From: Siphonodentalium dalli
Lineage: Eukaryota > Mollusca > Scaphopoda > Gadilida > Siphonodentaliidae
DNA length: 64,000 nucleotides
Assembly: GCA_032622095.1 (NCBI GenBank)
Contig: CP136062.1
Span: forward strand, 52,595,349-52,659,348
Reading direction: 5' to 3'
A program made the translations under genes and the position numbers. Within the stretch, counting starts at the first letter, position 1. The number at the start of each line of letters is the position of its first letter. Positions 43,601 to 55,600 of this stretch are shown piece after piece. Under the pieces are notes generated by a model that was given only the letters and a program-made list of their open reading frames with translations, searched no databases and was not told the DNA's origin.

Positions 43601-46600
43601 AAATTTTCCCATTCAGTAATGGCAATGGGTTCCATCTATATCTTGTCAGTCTGTACATCAAGCTGCGAGGCAGTGTTCAGTCCCTCTCTATGCAGGACTT
43701 ACCACTGCCACCACCTAAATTATGAAAGGAATCCTCTCAATTTTTATTTAAGACTTTTGTTGGTTACGATTGTGAGAAACTGAACTGTCCATGCATTATT
43801 CAATTGGAAGTTGGCTGGATCAGATCAATTAGGCAGAATATGTCTGATATAGTATCGCAAAATACAGTAATGCCCTAAGTAATCGACTCCTTAACCACAG
43901 CAGAATTATGGGTAATGCCATTCAGAAAGCTCTCCCCGAGAGCTTTCCGATGAATGGCAACAAGCCATATTTCCGACTAAATCCTGAAAAGTTACCCATT
44001 CTGCTGTGGTTAAGGAGTCGATTACTTAGGGCATTACTGTAGTCTGCCGAAAAAATACTATGCTTAGCTTTTCACGGAATTCAATAAAAGAACTCAAATA
44101 CTGCGTAAGAGTCTCTGCGATATCCTTCCTTAATGACTTACAAAATTTTACTTCGACAAACCATTTCCAAGTTTAAATGTTTTTTATGATGCTTCATTGC
44201 ATTTCAATCACTTATTTCTATAACATGTATAAACGATTGGTCTTCCAAAGATTGATTTGGTCTCTGGAGCTTATTTGGTACCTGTGACCAACCTGATAAA
44301 CATTTGTGGAAACAATGACTACTACTCTTGTAATAATAACTTAATTTGTGGGCTTAGGTTTCATGTCAACCCAAGAATTCACTGCTACAAAACATATTTG
44401 GGAATGAGTTTTAGGGCTGATTTCATCATTATGGGATGTAGATACCATCTGAAAAAGGCTGGATGAGAATTACTAATGGTGTACCATCTCATTCATTTGT
44501 ATACTTTTAGGAGAAAATATGTAAAATTAACGGACTTTGTTATGGCGATGGTTTCACAAACCCTGGAGATGCTACGTTGTCATGCCAACCGGATACTAAT
44601 TCAGCTGATTGGACGATTATTACAAGTGAGTCTCATATGGACGTTCTATCCACTCGCCTTAATTGCCACTTTTAAAAATTACATTATCTATCAGAAGTTA
44701 TTTTTGAAAGAGCTAACATAAAAATAACTCACTATAAGGTAAACTTATATACAACTGGTTAAAAATGAACTACTCCAAATATGTTGACAATTCAAATTAA
44801 TGATGCATAATCTGAATTAACGCTCCTAAATTACTATTTTTTTAGTTTGGCGGTAAAAAATACTTGATTCAAGTCAAGGAACCCACCACCTATCATGCTC
44901 AAAGATATCAATTTTTTAAATCTATTATTTTTTACCACTTGGAATATTTGGTGGCCTAGAAAATATTCAACGAGCCGACTGACATACTCTCGATACCAAA
45001 TTGTGTTGAACAAAATATTGATATCTAACACATTTGGAAAATTTTATACTAGAGTTGACAGTGGTTAGCATTATGTTTGGGTAATTAATCGATTCTGATA
45101 ACTAAAGCATCTTTTGAAGAAATTTTGTTGTTGTTGTTGGAATCTGATGATACGGGGACCATCAAATCAGATTGTGTACCTTTAACTGTTGTTTTGAAGG
45201 AAATTCCTCATCTTTCCCCAGCAATGTAGGAAAATTAGCCATTTTAATATTATATTTTCTATAATTAATCAATTATTATTAATTGAGGATTTTATTCCTT
45301 CAACAGGAATTCTATATACAAATTATTCTTCCAGGACAACAGCTAACAACTGTAACCTTGACCTTTATTGAGATAATCCAAAACATACTCGTCACTCAAA
45401 CTGTGAATCTGACCGTCACTGGAAACCCACTCCTCGTTCCTGGATTAACAGACTTGGGCGTTCATCTTACTGGCACCCAGTATATTGATTTTGGAAACCT
45501 CGGGGTGCAATGTCTGCTGCAACCAAGTACCTGCAAGTTTGGTATAACACTCAACTTCAACATAAAACTGATTGAGTTGGTAGAGAACATGTATATATTC
45601 ACGACGGGAGGAGACCAGGCCGATTGCTATGGTATCGCAATGTATTACAAGCAGGGACAAATGTGGTTAACCGTTAGTACTGAGACGCTTGAATGGACAG
45701 TTAGAACAACAAGTATCGTTGTCAACGAATTCATGAGGATGAAGTTTTCATGGAGTCAACAGACAGGGCTGAAGTGGAACATTAATGAAGTTACTGTTGC
45801 CAAGACTACCGTTTTCATCCAGCGATCTGTAACTGTGTCCCAATGTAATAACTTCTATGTCGGCAGATCTATCAAAATTTTGAACTACTTCAAGCTCATC
45901 ATCGAAGGTTGGAGATTCGTTGATTGCACTGATGACACTGATGATGAAGTTCCAGGTTTGTTCCTTCACTCTCATAATCAAGCCTTGAAATAGTGTGCCT
46001 GTCATTTGCAGAATGAGGTTCCCAGAGGGTGAATTTAGTGATGCTACCCCGCATAGCGGGCTAGCGTCACCAAATCACCCTCTGGGAACATCATTCTGCT
46101 GAGGTGTAAGCAGAATGAGGTCCCCAGAGGGTGAATGCGGGCTATGCGGGGTAGCATCACTAAATTCACCCTCTGGCGACCTCATTCTGCAAATGACAGG
46201 CACACTATTTCAAGACTTACTCATAATCTGCTCTGAACTGTACAATGTCCAAAGTTTGTTGTGGCCCAATGTTACAATGAGAGCCGTCGATCAGGCTTTA
46301 GTTGTAACTTGCGGCATAACTTACGGGTGCGATAATGTTCACCTCTTTCACACGCCTTTGCGGTTCTGTTTTTATTACACATCAAAAGTCAATTTTCTTT
46401 AGCATGATATAATTGTTTATGTTTAGTGTACAGTAATGCCCTAAATAATCGACTCATACCACAGCAGAATTATGGGTAATTTTCAGGATTTTGTCGGAAA
46501 TATGGCTTGTTGCCATTCATCGGAAAGCTCTCAGTGAGAGCTTTTTGATGAATGGCGACAAGCCATATATCCGACTAGATCCTGAAAAATTACCCATAAT

Positions 46601-49600
46601 TCTGCTGTGGTTAAGGAGTTGATTATTTTGGGCATTACTGTACATGCTAGTTAGTCATATACTCAATACAGAACTAGATTGAATTACTGTTGTTGTACCA
46701 TTTGGGTTTTCATGCATAATGTCATTTATCATGATCGCTTCTGATCGCTTTAGTACATTTTGGTGAAAATACCACACAGGCTAATGTAACTTAACCTTTT
46801 ACCCAACAGAACGGCCCTGTGCCAATGCATTCTCTTATATATGCGAGTCGACCATAGGTCGCCTCGTATATATAAGAGAATGCATTGGCTTAACACATTA
46901 AAAATTATAAAATTGTTAAAGAATGTAAGAAAAAATGGTAAAAAGTGTTAAAAAAAGATTTTTTTTAGGCCAATGCATTCTCTTATATATGCGAGGCGAC
47001 CTATGGTCGACTCGCATATATAAAATAATGCATTGGCACAGGGCATAACTGTAACTATCACAATGTGGTCAAATGAGCCGGTTCCAATGATATCCATATT
47101 TGTATGGTTCTATTGAGACAGACCAAAGATATTTTAGGCTGTTGAAGCTTTATTTGGCCGGTTTTGGCCGTTTTGTTGGGTAAAGGGTTAATTAATCAAC
47201 CAAAAGATAGCAATAGGTGTGCAATAAAATTTAACCCTTTCATGATGGGAGCTGCGCTGGTGCAGCATTAATGATCCTGTGCCCATGCATTCTCTTATAT
47301 ATGTGAGCCTCGCATATATATATAAGAGAATGCACTGGCTTACAAGGTCAAAATAAATATTGTTTGTGATTATCCCACCAAGTTATAATAGTATACATTG
47401 GAATGGTCTATTATTCATTTGGAGGGATGTCAGCTGATATAAAATATTAATATACCGACAGCTAATACAAGTTCAGAAGGATTCTTTGGTGGGAAATGTC
47501 TAGATAATAAATTGAACAAATTAAATTTGTTCAACTTATTATCTGAACATTTCTTACTGGGAACTGCTTGTCAATGAGTATTTAGTATAAAGAGGGTTAA
47601 AAGCCTGTTTAATTTGTTGGATTAGGTAACCAGGTCTTTATGTGTATCTAAATGCATTATCAGAATAAACATACATTTAATTAAATTTAATACCACTTGA
47701 TAGTTAATTTATAAACAAAATTTATCATTTTCTTAGAGGAGGAAACCACAACTGAAGCTGAAACAACGACGGAAATGGAAACAACGACGGAAATGGAAAC
47801 AACGACTGAAGCGGAAACAACAACGGAAATGGAAACAACCACTGAAGCGGAAACAACCACAGAAATGGAAACAACGACTGAAGCAGAAACGACGACAGAA
47901 ATGGAAACAACCACTGAAGCTGAAACTACTACTGAAGGAGCAACCACTACCGAAGGAGCAACTGAAACAACAACTGAGGCAGAAACTACTACCGAGGGAG
48001 CTACTGAAACCACCACTGAGGCAGAAACTACTACCGAAGGAGCAACTGAAACAACAACTGAGGCAGAAACTACTACCGAGGGAGCTACTGAAAGCACCAC
48101 TGAGGCAGAAACTACTACCGAAGGAGCAACCACTACCGAAGGAGCAACTGAAACGACAACTGAGGCAGAAACTACTACTGAGGGAGCTACTGAAACCACC
48201 ACTGAGGCAGAAACTATTACCAAAGGAGCAACCACTACCGAAGGAGCAACTGAAACGACAACTGAGGCAGAAACTACTACCGAGGGAGCTACTGAAACCA
48301 CAACTGAGGCAGAAACTACTACCGAAGGAGCAACTGAAACTACCACTGAGGCAGAAACTACTACCGAAGGAGCAACTGAAACAACCACTGAGGCAGAAAC
48401 TACTACTGAAGGAGCAACTGAAACTACTACTGAAGGTCCAACAACTACTGAAGGCCCAACTGAAACTACTACTGAAGCTCCAACAACTACTGAAGGCCAA
48501 ACTGAAACTACTACTGAAGGACCAACAACTACTGAAGGCCCAACTGAAACTACTACTGAAGGTCCAACAACTACTGAAGGCCCAACTGAAACTACTACCG
48601 TAGGAGCAACTGTAACAACCACTGAGGCAGAAACTACTACTGAAGGAGCAACTGAAACTACTACCGAAGGAGCAACAACTACTGAAGGCCAAACTGAAAC
48701 TACTACTGAAGGACCAACAACTACTGAAGGCCCAACTGAAACTACTACTGAAGGTCCAACAACTACTGAAGGCCCAACTGAAACTACTACCGTAGGAGCA
48801 ACTGTAACAACCACTGAGGCAGAAACTACTACTGAAGGAGCAACTGAAACTACTACCGAAGGAGCAACAACTACTGAAGGCCAAACTGAAACTACTACTG
48901 AAGGACCAACAACTACTGAAGGCCCAACTGAAACTACTACGGAAGGAGCGACAAATACTGAAGGCCCAACTGAAACTACTACTGAAGGTCCAACAACTAC
49001 TGAAGGCCCAACTGAAACTACTACTGAAGGTCCAACAACTACTGAAGGCCCAACTGAAACTACTACTGAAGGAGCAACTGTAACAACCACTGAGGCAGAA
49101 ACTACTACTGAAGGAGCAACTGTAACAACCACTGAGGCAGAAACTACTACTGAAGGAGCAACTGAAACAACCACAGCTGCTGAAACAACTACAGCAGCCG
49201 AAACAACAACAGCAGCTGAAACAACAACAGCAGCCGAAACAACAACAGCAGCCGAAACAACTACAGCAGCCGAAACAACTACAGCAGCATGTGTTGGTGA
49301 GTATACGAAAAAGAATAATATTACATTAAATAACTAATATATATTATTATACCTCATATTAAAAGCCTATGTTAATTTCCCATAGGGTGTGATTTTACAA
49401 TTTGCAATGTTTCCCGCCCATGAAACATTGCCAGTCACCATTTTTTGCAATGTTTACCGATCCGACCGAAAGAGCCCGAACATGTTCACGGAAGCACCCG
49501 AACGAAATTTTATGACGTATTTTGACCATGACATTCAACCCGGAAACCCCAAATCGTCATGATTCAGACGACTTCCGCATTCTTCAAAGTAAACACCATG

Positions 49601-52600
49601 GATGCCGGTGTCAAATCGAAGCGAATCGCGGATGTTTCACCCGATGATATTTCGAAATACTATTTAAATAAATATACAATTTTAACTAAAGAAGCAAAAA
49701 CATTGGAACTGAATATGGATTACACATAATTCTGCTGTGGTTAAGGAGTCGATTATTTAGGGCATTCCTGTACATATATAAAACTGAAATGATCAAATTT
49801 ATTTATTCACATTGATTCGTGCTCGATAATAATAAATTTTAGTATGATTTATTTGTTATAATACTTAGGTTTATCTACCATTTCCTACGAAATTCCCTGA
49901 TACAATTGGCGATAACGAATTGGCGATAAAAACATCCGTATCGTTACTGCAGTTGTGATACAAGGCGTTCGTGACGTCGTTGACTGGTTCAAAATCATGA
50001 ATGAACTGACGTCACATCAATCACTTGAAAAATCAATACGACATTCCATCGTATATTCTTGCTATAAACAAATAGTTCCAAGGTTTTAACATTATTTGAT
50101 TGCCTACCAGGCTACCATCATGGGTATTATGGTATAACATATCACAAAGGAACTAATATGTATTTGTTCAGTATTTATTATAAGTGTAAGAGATTGTGTC
50201 CATTGAATACAATTTCCGTTTAATAGGCATATTCGCGTGAACTTGCAGGTTGTGAGAATTTACCAAAGCGAGCTAATCGCGTGACAAAGATACCTTTGCA
50301 GGTTGTAAGAATTTACTCAAGAAAGCTAATCGTCGGACACAAATTCAACAGTTTTGGAATTTAAAAACTCCTCAAATGTAATTTGTGCTGTGGATTCTGT
50401 CACACCAATGGTAGATAAACGTGTTATATACATAATGTGTTTGTAACGATTCATATATCGCGACTCGGCTAGTTTTCGTGGCATATAGCGACTCGGCGAC
50501 CAAGGTCGCCTCGTCACTATATGGCCACGAAAACTAGCCTAGTCGTGATACATGAATCGATAAAAATACATTGTGTATATAACACATTTATTAGCAAAAT
50601 ATATTCTCCCATGGATATCGCGTCATATACAGTAATGCTCTAAGTAATCGACTTCTTAACCACAGCAGAATTATGGGTAACTTTTCAGGATTTAGTCGGA
50701 AATATGGCTTGTTGTCATTCAACGGAAAGCTCTCGGGGAGAGCTGTCCGATGAATGGCAACAAGCCATATTTCCGACTAAATCCTGAAAAGTTACCCATA
50801 ATTCTGCTGTGGTTAGGAAGTCGATTACTTAGAGCATTACTGTAGGATGTACTCCCCACCAAAGGGTTAGTTAACCCATGCACTGATTTCCCTTCACAGA
50901 AACATCAACTGCTCCGGTAATGGCTGGAGACCCAGAATTAACCTACACAGTGAACGTGACGACGTCTGTGGTGACCTTCACCTGCGAGGTTGTTCCTCCG
51001 ACCTCTCCACTCTATCCTAATGTGGAGTATACTGTAACCTGGCAATTCGGTCCTGTCGTAGGGGGCCAGACTGAAACAATAACGCTTCCATTGGGAACAG
51101 TGACGACGACATTCCTATCAACCGACATAACCAACCTCAACCAAGCTCTCAATTCTGGGGTATGTATTATTTTATTAAACGGACATGGCTCATTCGAACC
51201 TCCAAATTGTTTTCTACGTAATTTGGAGCGACTGATATGATATTGTTTATAAGTCGACAAATAAACAAACTATTGATATACCGGCTTCATATGCTCTGAA
51301 AAAAAAACCTCACAGCCATTTTTCAACCATTTTCGCCAGAAGTCAGACAAACGCTCTTTATTGCTACCATATCAGGAATAGGCTACCACAGAACGCTCTT
51401 TTCTGTTCCATGTCGTGCAAATGGCTGTTTTTTGTTTGGGACCCAAACATCGTATTCACAGTTGTATTTTTCATTACTTCAATGCCTATTTTTGGGTTAC
51501 ATTATGCTCGTAGAAAGGTAGTTCAAATATTTATTGTCCTATTTCGATACTGAGAAAAATTCAAAAGCGAATAATATTATGTGTATTTTGGAGCACAAAC
51601 TGCCATGTGGCTTTAAGGAATGAACCTTGCGAATGATCGTGTAAATAGTTATGAACCTACATTTAGGTCTAACGCATGGTAACAATGCAAATTCTTGATT
51701 AATAATGTAGACCGTTTGGATGCTAGCAGTTGTTGATATACATATAGTTAGGGACATAGTAACTGAGTTATTATTATTATTATTATTATTATTATAGATA
51801 CATTTAGAACGCATTATACAATAAATTAGTTTCAATGCGCTTACAATACAAACATGGCACACATCCTAAAATAATAATGCACAAATGGATAAAATTATAT
51901 ACAAACAACCTAACTAGATAATACCAACTTAACCTAATCAACCGCAGTAAGGCAATAATAACAGCTAGACCATTTAAAATACACGAAGATATACGATTGA
52001 ATCACAGCTAAAATTATATGGTAAAAGTTAATATATGGGTTAAACGGTCTAGACTCGCACGCACATAACAGACTCTGGTAAACAGCTATCGAAGAACACC
52101 TTTTTTTGGCAGATTGAAGCATATCTCGAACAAGTGAGTCTTAAGTTTTGACTTGAATTTGGGGAAAGTAGCACAATTCCGGATGTCCATTGGAAGTCTA
52201 TTCCAGTTGTTGATGGAAGTCTCTTGGAAGCCCCTAATTCCGTAGTTGATGTTAGGCTTCCTGGTCGCTCTGCGGATATCTTTCCCACTGGTACATGATC
52301 GTGTCATACCCCCGCTTTTCAGAACAAACATGTCAGAAATGTACACAGGAACCGTATGATTTAGCGATTTGAATATGGTGACCGCACATTTGTATTTCAT
52401 TCTAAACTGAAAAGTCATTATATGTTCACTAATCAACGTCTTGGTTATATGGTCGTATTTGCTTTTATTGTCGATAAGTCTTGCACAGTTGTTAATTAAG
52501 ACATCAATCCGGTGCATATTCTCCTTGGTGATATTTGTCAGCAGAGAATTCAGACTATCAACACGTGACATGACAAGCGATAAGACTGCGCGTTTCATAG

Positions 52601-55600
52601 CTTTTTTGCTCAGGTGACATCGAACTCTTCGCAGGCATCTAAGGTGGTAGTAACATGTTCGCAGTATGTCAGATACCATTTTGTCCAGAAACATGGTAGA
52701 ATCAAAGTGCGCACCAAGGTTCCGAAGATCACTACACGATGGAATAACGCTGTCGCCCAGCTGAATTTCAAACACTGGCTCTGTGTTTTTACCCACAGAG
52801 AGCGATAGATCTTTGATGGAATATTTGGAGCCAATTACCATGAACTCGGACTTGTCGTCATTAAGTTTAAGTTTGTTATTCTGCATCCAAGATTTTACTT
52901 TACAGAAACACTCTTCCAGACAATGTATTGCGTTGTTATAGCCATTCGGATCATTTCTAGAAAATTCTACATATATTTGAGTGTCATCAGCATACAGATG
53001 GTATTTAACCGAATGACCTTCGAGAATCCGTCCAAGTGGCAAGGTGTAAATGAGGAATAAGAGCGGTCCTAATATAGATCCCTGAGGCACTCCGACATCT
53101 AGACTGACTTCCCTTGAGAATGACTCTCCAATCACCACCCTTTGCTTTTGATTTATCAGATAAGAAGAAAACCAGTGCAACGCCGTACCGTGTAGACCTA
53201 TATGGTCACTAAGTCGGTTCAACAAGATGGTGTGATCACAAGTGTCGAAAGCCGCACTAAGATCAAGCATAAGTAATAACACACTTTCCTTGGTCTAAAG
53301 ATAAATCGATGTCATTTTTAACCTTAAAGGGGTACTGTACCCCAATTTCAATAAATTCCCGGTGACAATAGCGATCTAATATCAATATTATATTATAAAA
53401 TAACTAATATGAGTCGACGATGTCTACTGAAAACGTTCCGGTTAACAGGCTATCATAAAAGTAAAATTGAATTATTTAATATAAATTAATTTATGGCTGG
53501 AGTCATAAAATGGAGAATTATGTCATTACGAGTTACGGTTCTTGAAATCGCATCTGTTGCATGTCTTTTATCGACGGCCGTTCGCGAACATTATTGAGTT
53601 GCAAACAAAACATGTTACCTGCAAAAGGAAGACCCGTTATAACCGATTCGGAAAAAAAGGAGAAAGAAACAAGTCATAAAGCGTCAAGTATTTTTATAGG
53701 GAGTGAGATTGTTCGATCGAAGAGATTGAAGACATCAATCGAAGCTGTGAACAATGAACTTCCGGTTCTTCCTGCGACCTGCGTCTTCTCCGGTGAAGGT
53801 CAAAAACATGGCGCGTAGTTTGAAATCGTAATATTTTTTTTCCAAGATCAATATTTTCTTCGCTAAATTAGGTTTATACGAAACTTATATAACACGAACA
53901 CAATCTAACTTGAAAGTTATTTCAATGGAAGTAAATAAAAAAATCGCCTATCTCTGTGTACAGTACCCCTTTAACAAGCGCAGTCTCTCGAGAATGATTA
54001 CTTCTGCAGATTGCCTGGAATCAAACAAATTATGCGTCTTAACATGTTCTAATAGCTGCAGACTAACAATTTTCTCCAGCAATTTTGACAGAAATGATAG
54101 GTTGGACACCGGTCTGTAGTTTTTCAGAATGTCAGTATCCAGAGAAGCTTTCTTAATGATGGGTGTTACGATCGCTGTTTTCATGTTTTCCGGAACTTCT
54201 CCAGTAGATAGAGTTAGAAATAATTCTAGTAAAAACTGGAACAATGTGTTGTTTGACAATGTCCAATTTCAGGAATCGTGTAGGTATCGGATCCAATGTG
54301 CATGACTTGCTCTTCATTTTATTCAAAACCTTCTCAACATCAGCTTCATGGACAGGTTGAAATTCACAAAAGGTAATGTTTGAAGAAAGCCGTGAATTCG
54401 ATGGTTGCACGCGTGTGGTCGCTGTGAAAGACCTCCTGATAATGTCTATTTTCTCATGAAAAAATACGACAAAATCATTCGCCAACATGTCATCATTACT
54501 GCGACGGGGTAACTGATCATCCTCCTTCTTAGTTAAAAGCTTCAGACAGTCAAAGACTTGCTTCTGTGATGCATTAGATAAGAATTCTTCAAAGTATGAT
54601 TTTTTTTAACTATAAACCATTTTCACAACTCATCTGGAACATGTTATCAGCGGGTTTTATTGTCTGATGTTGGATGTCTCGAGTGTTTCACAGATAGTTT
54701 ACGGCGTTCTTTCTTGGCCTCAAGTATTTCGTCCGTGAACCAGGGGTTGTTTTTGCGACCTAATGTTACAGTCTTTAGAGGAACTAGTTCATTGAGAATT
54801 TCGGTAACACACAGATTGTATGATGTTACATCAGTAATTGAATCAAGTGTTAACCCAACAAGCACAGAGAATCGTTCAACATCCAGAGATTTGAAAGGAC
54901 GTCGCATAGCACATTGTCCCTTTGTAGATGGTCGTGGAACATTCACTTCACCGACCACTCGCATGCGACTACATGGTGATCGGATTTAAAACATGAACGC
55001 TCTAATATGTTAATGTTGGAAACATGAGTATTTTCGCTTGAAATTATGTGATCAAGAGTGTGTCCAATATGGGGATCTTCACTGGTACAGCGGGTACACC
55101 CAACAACGTGCTGGGTTAACCCCTTTCTCTCAAGTTTCTTCAGGTATGTCACAGTGTTGTTATCAGAAACATCGGCTACTTTAATATTGATGTCTCCAAC
55201 GATAACGAATGGAGCTGTTAAGCTAATGTACCTGGCGATAAGTTGTTCGAATTCCTTCATGAATCCCGATATCCTACATCCTCCCGGCTTGTCAGGAGGT
55301 CTATATATAACAATCAGTCTTAAACAGTCTGTCCCCGATTTGTTTGGGAACTTGCACATAACAACCATATGTTCGAAATGTTTGTATGTGTCTACTGGTT
55401 CGCATTGAACATGGATGCGAGTAGAGTGGAAAATGGCTATGCCTCCACCACAGTTGACATCAGCGCGCGAACTGAACACGGCATTGGAGTTTTCAGGACA
55501 CGCTGCAGCAGCAGTCGGGCCTTCCTCGCCATCAAGGAGCCACGTTTCACAGACAGCTAGTAAATGACAATTGTTGGCTTCTATGAATTCAGACACTTCT

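Noticed and set aside
45305-45334. Upstream acceptor for exon 17 (TCCTTCAACAG)
   Set aside because: It would add 30 nt in the wrong phase relative to exon 16. The acceptor at 45334 restores the frame.
47687-49174. Minus-strand open frames (495 and 383 codons) over the mucin exon
   Set aside because: They are shadows of the in-phase coding repeat on the + strand. The + frame alone has correct splice sites and phases.
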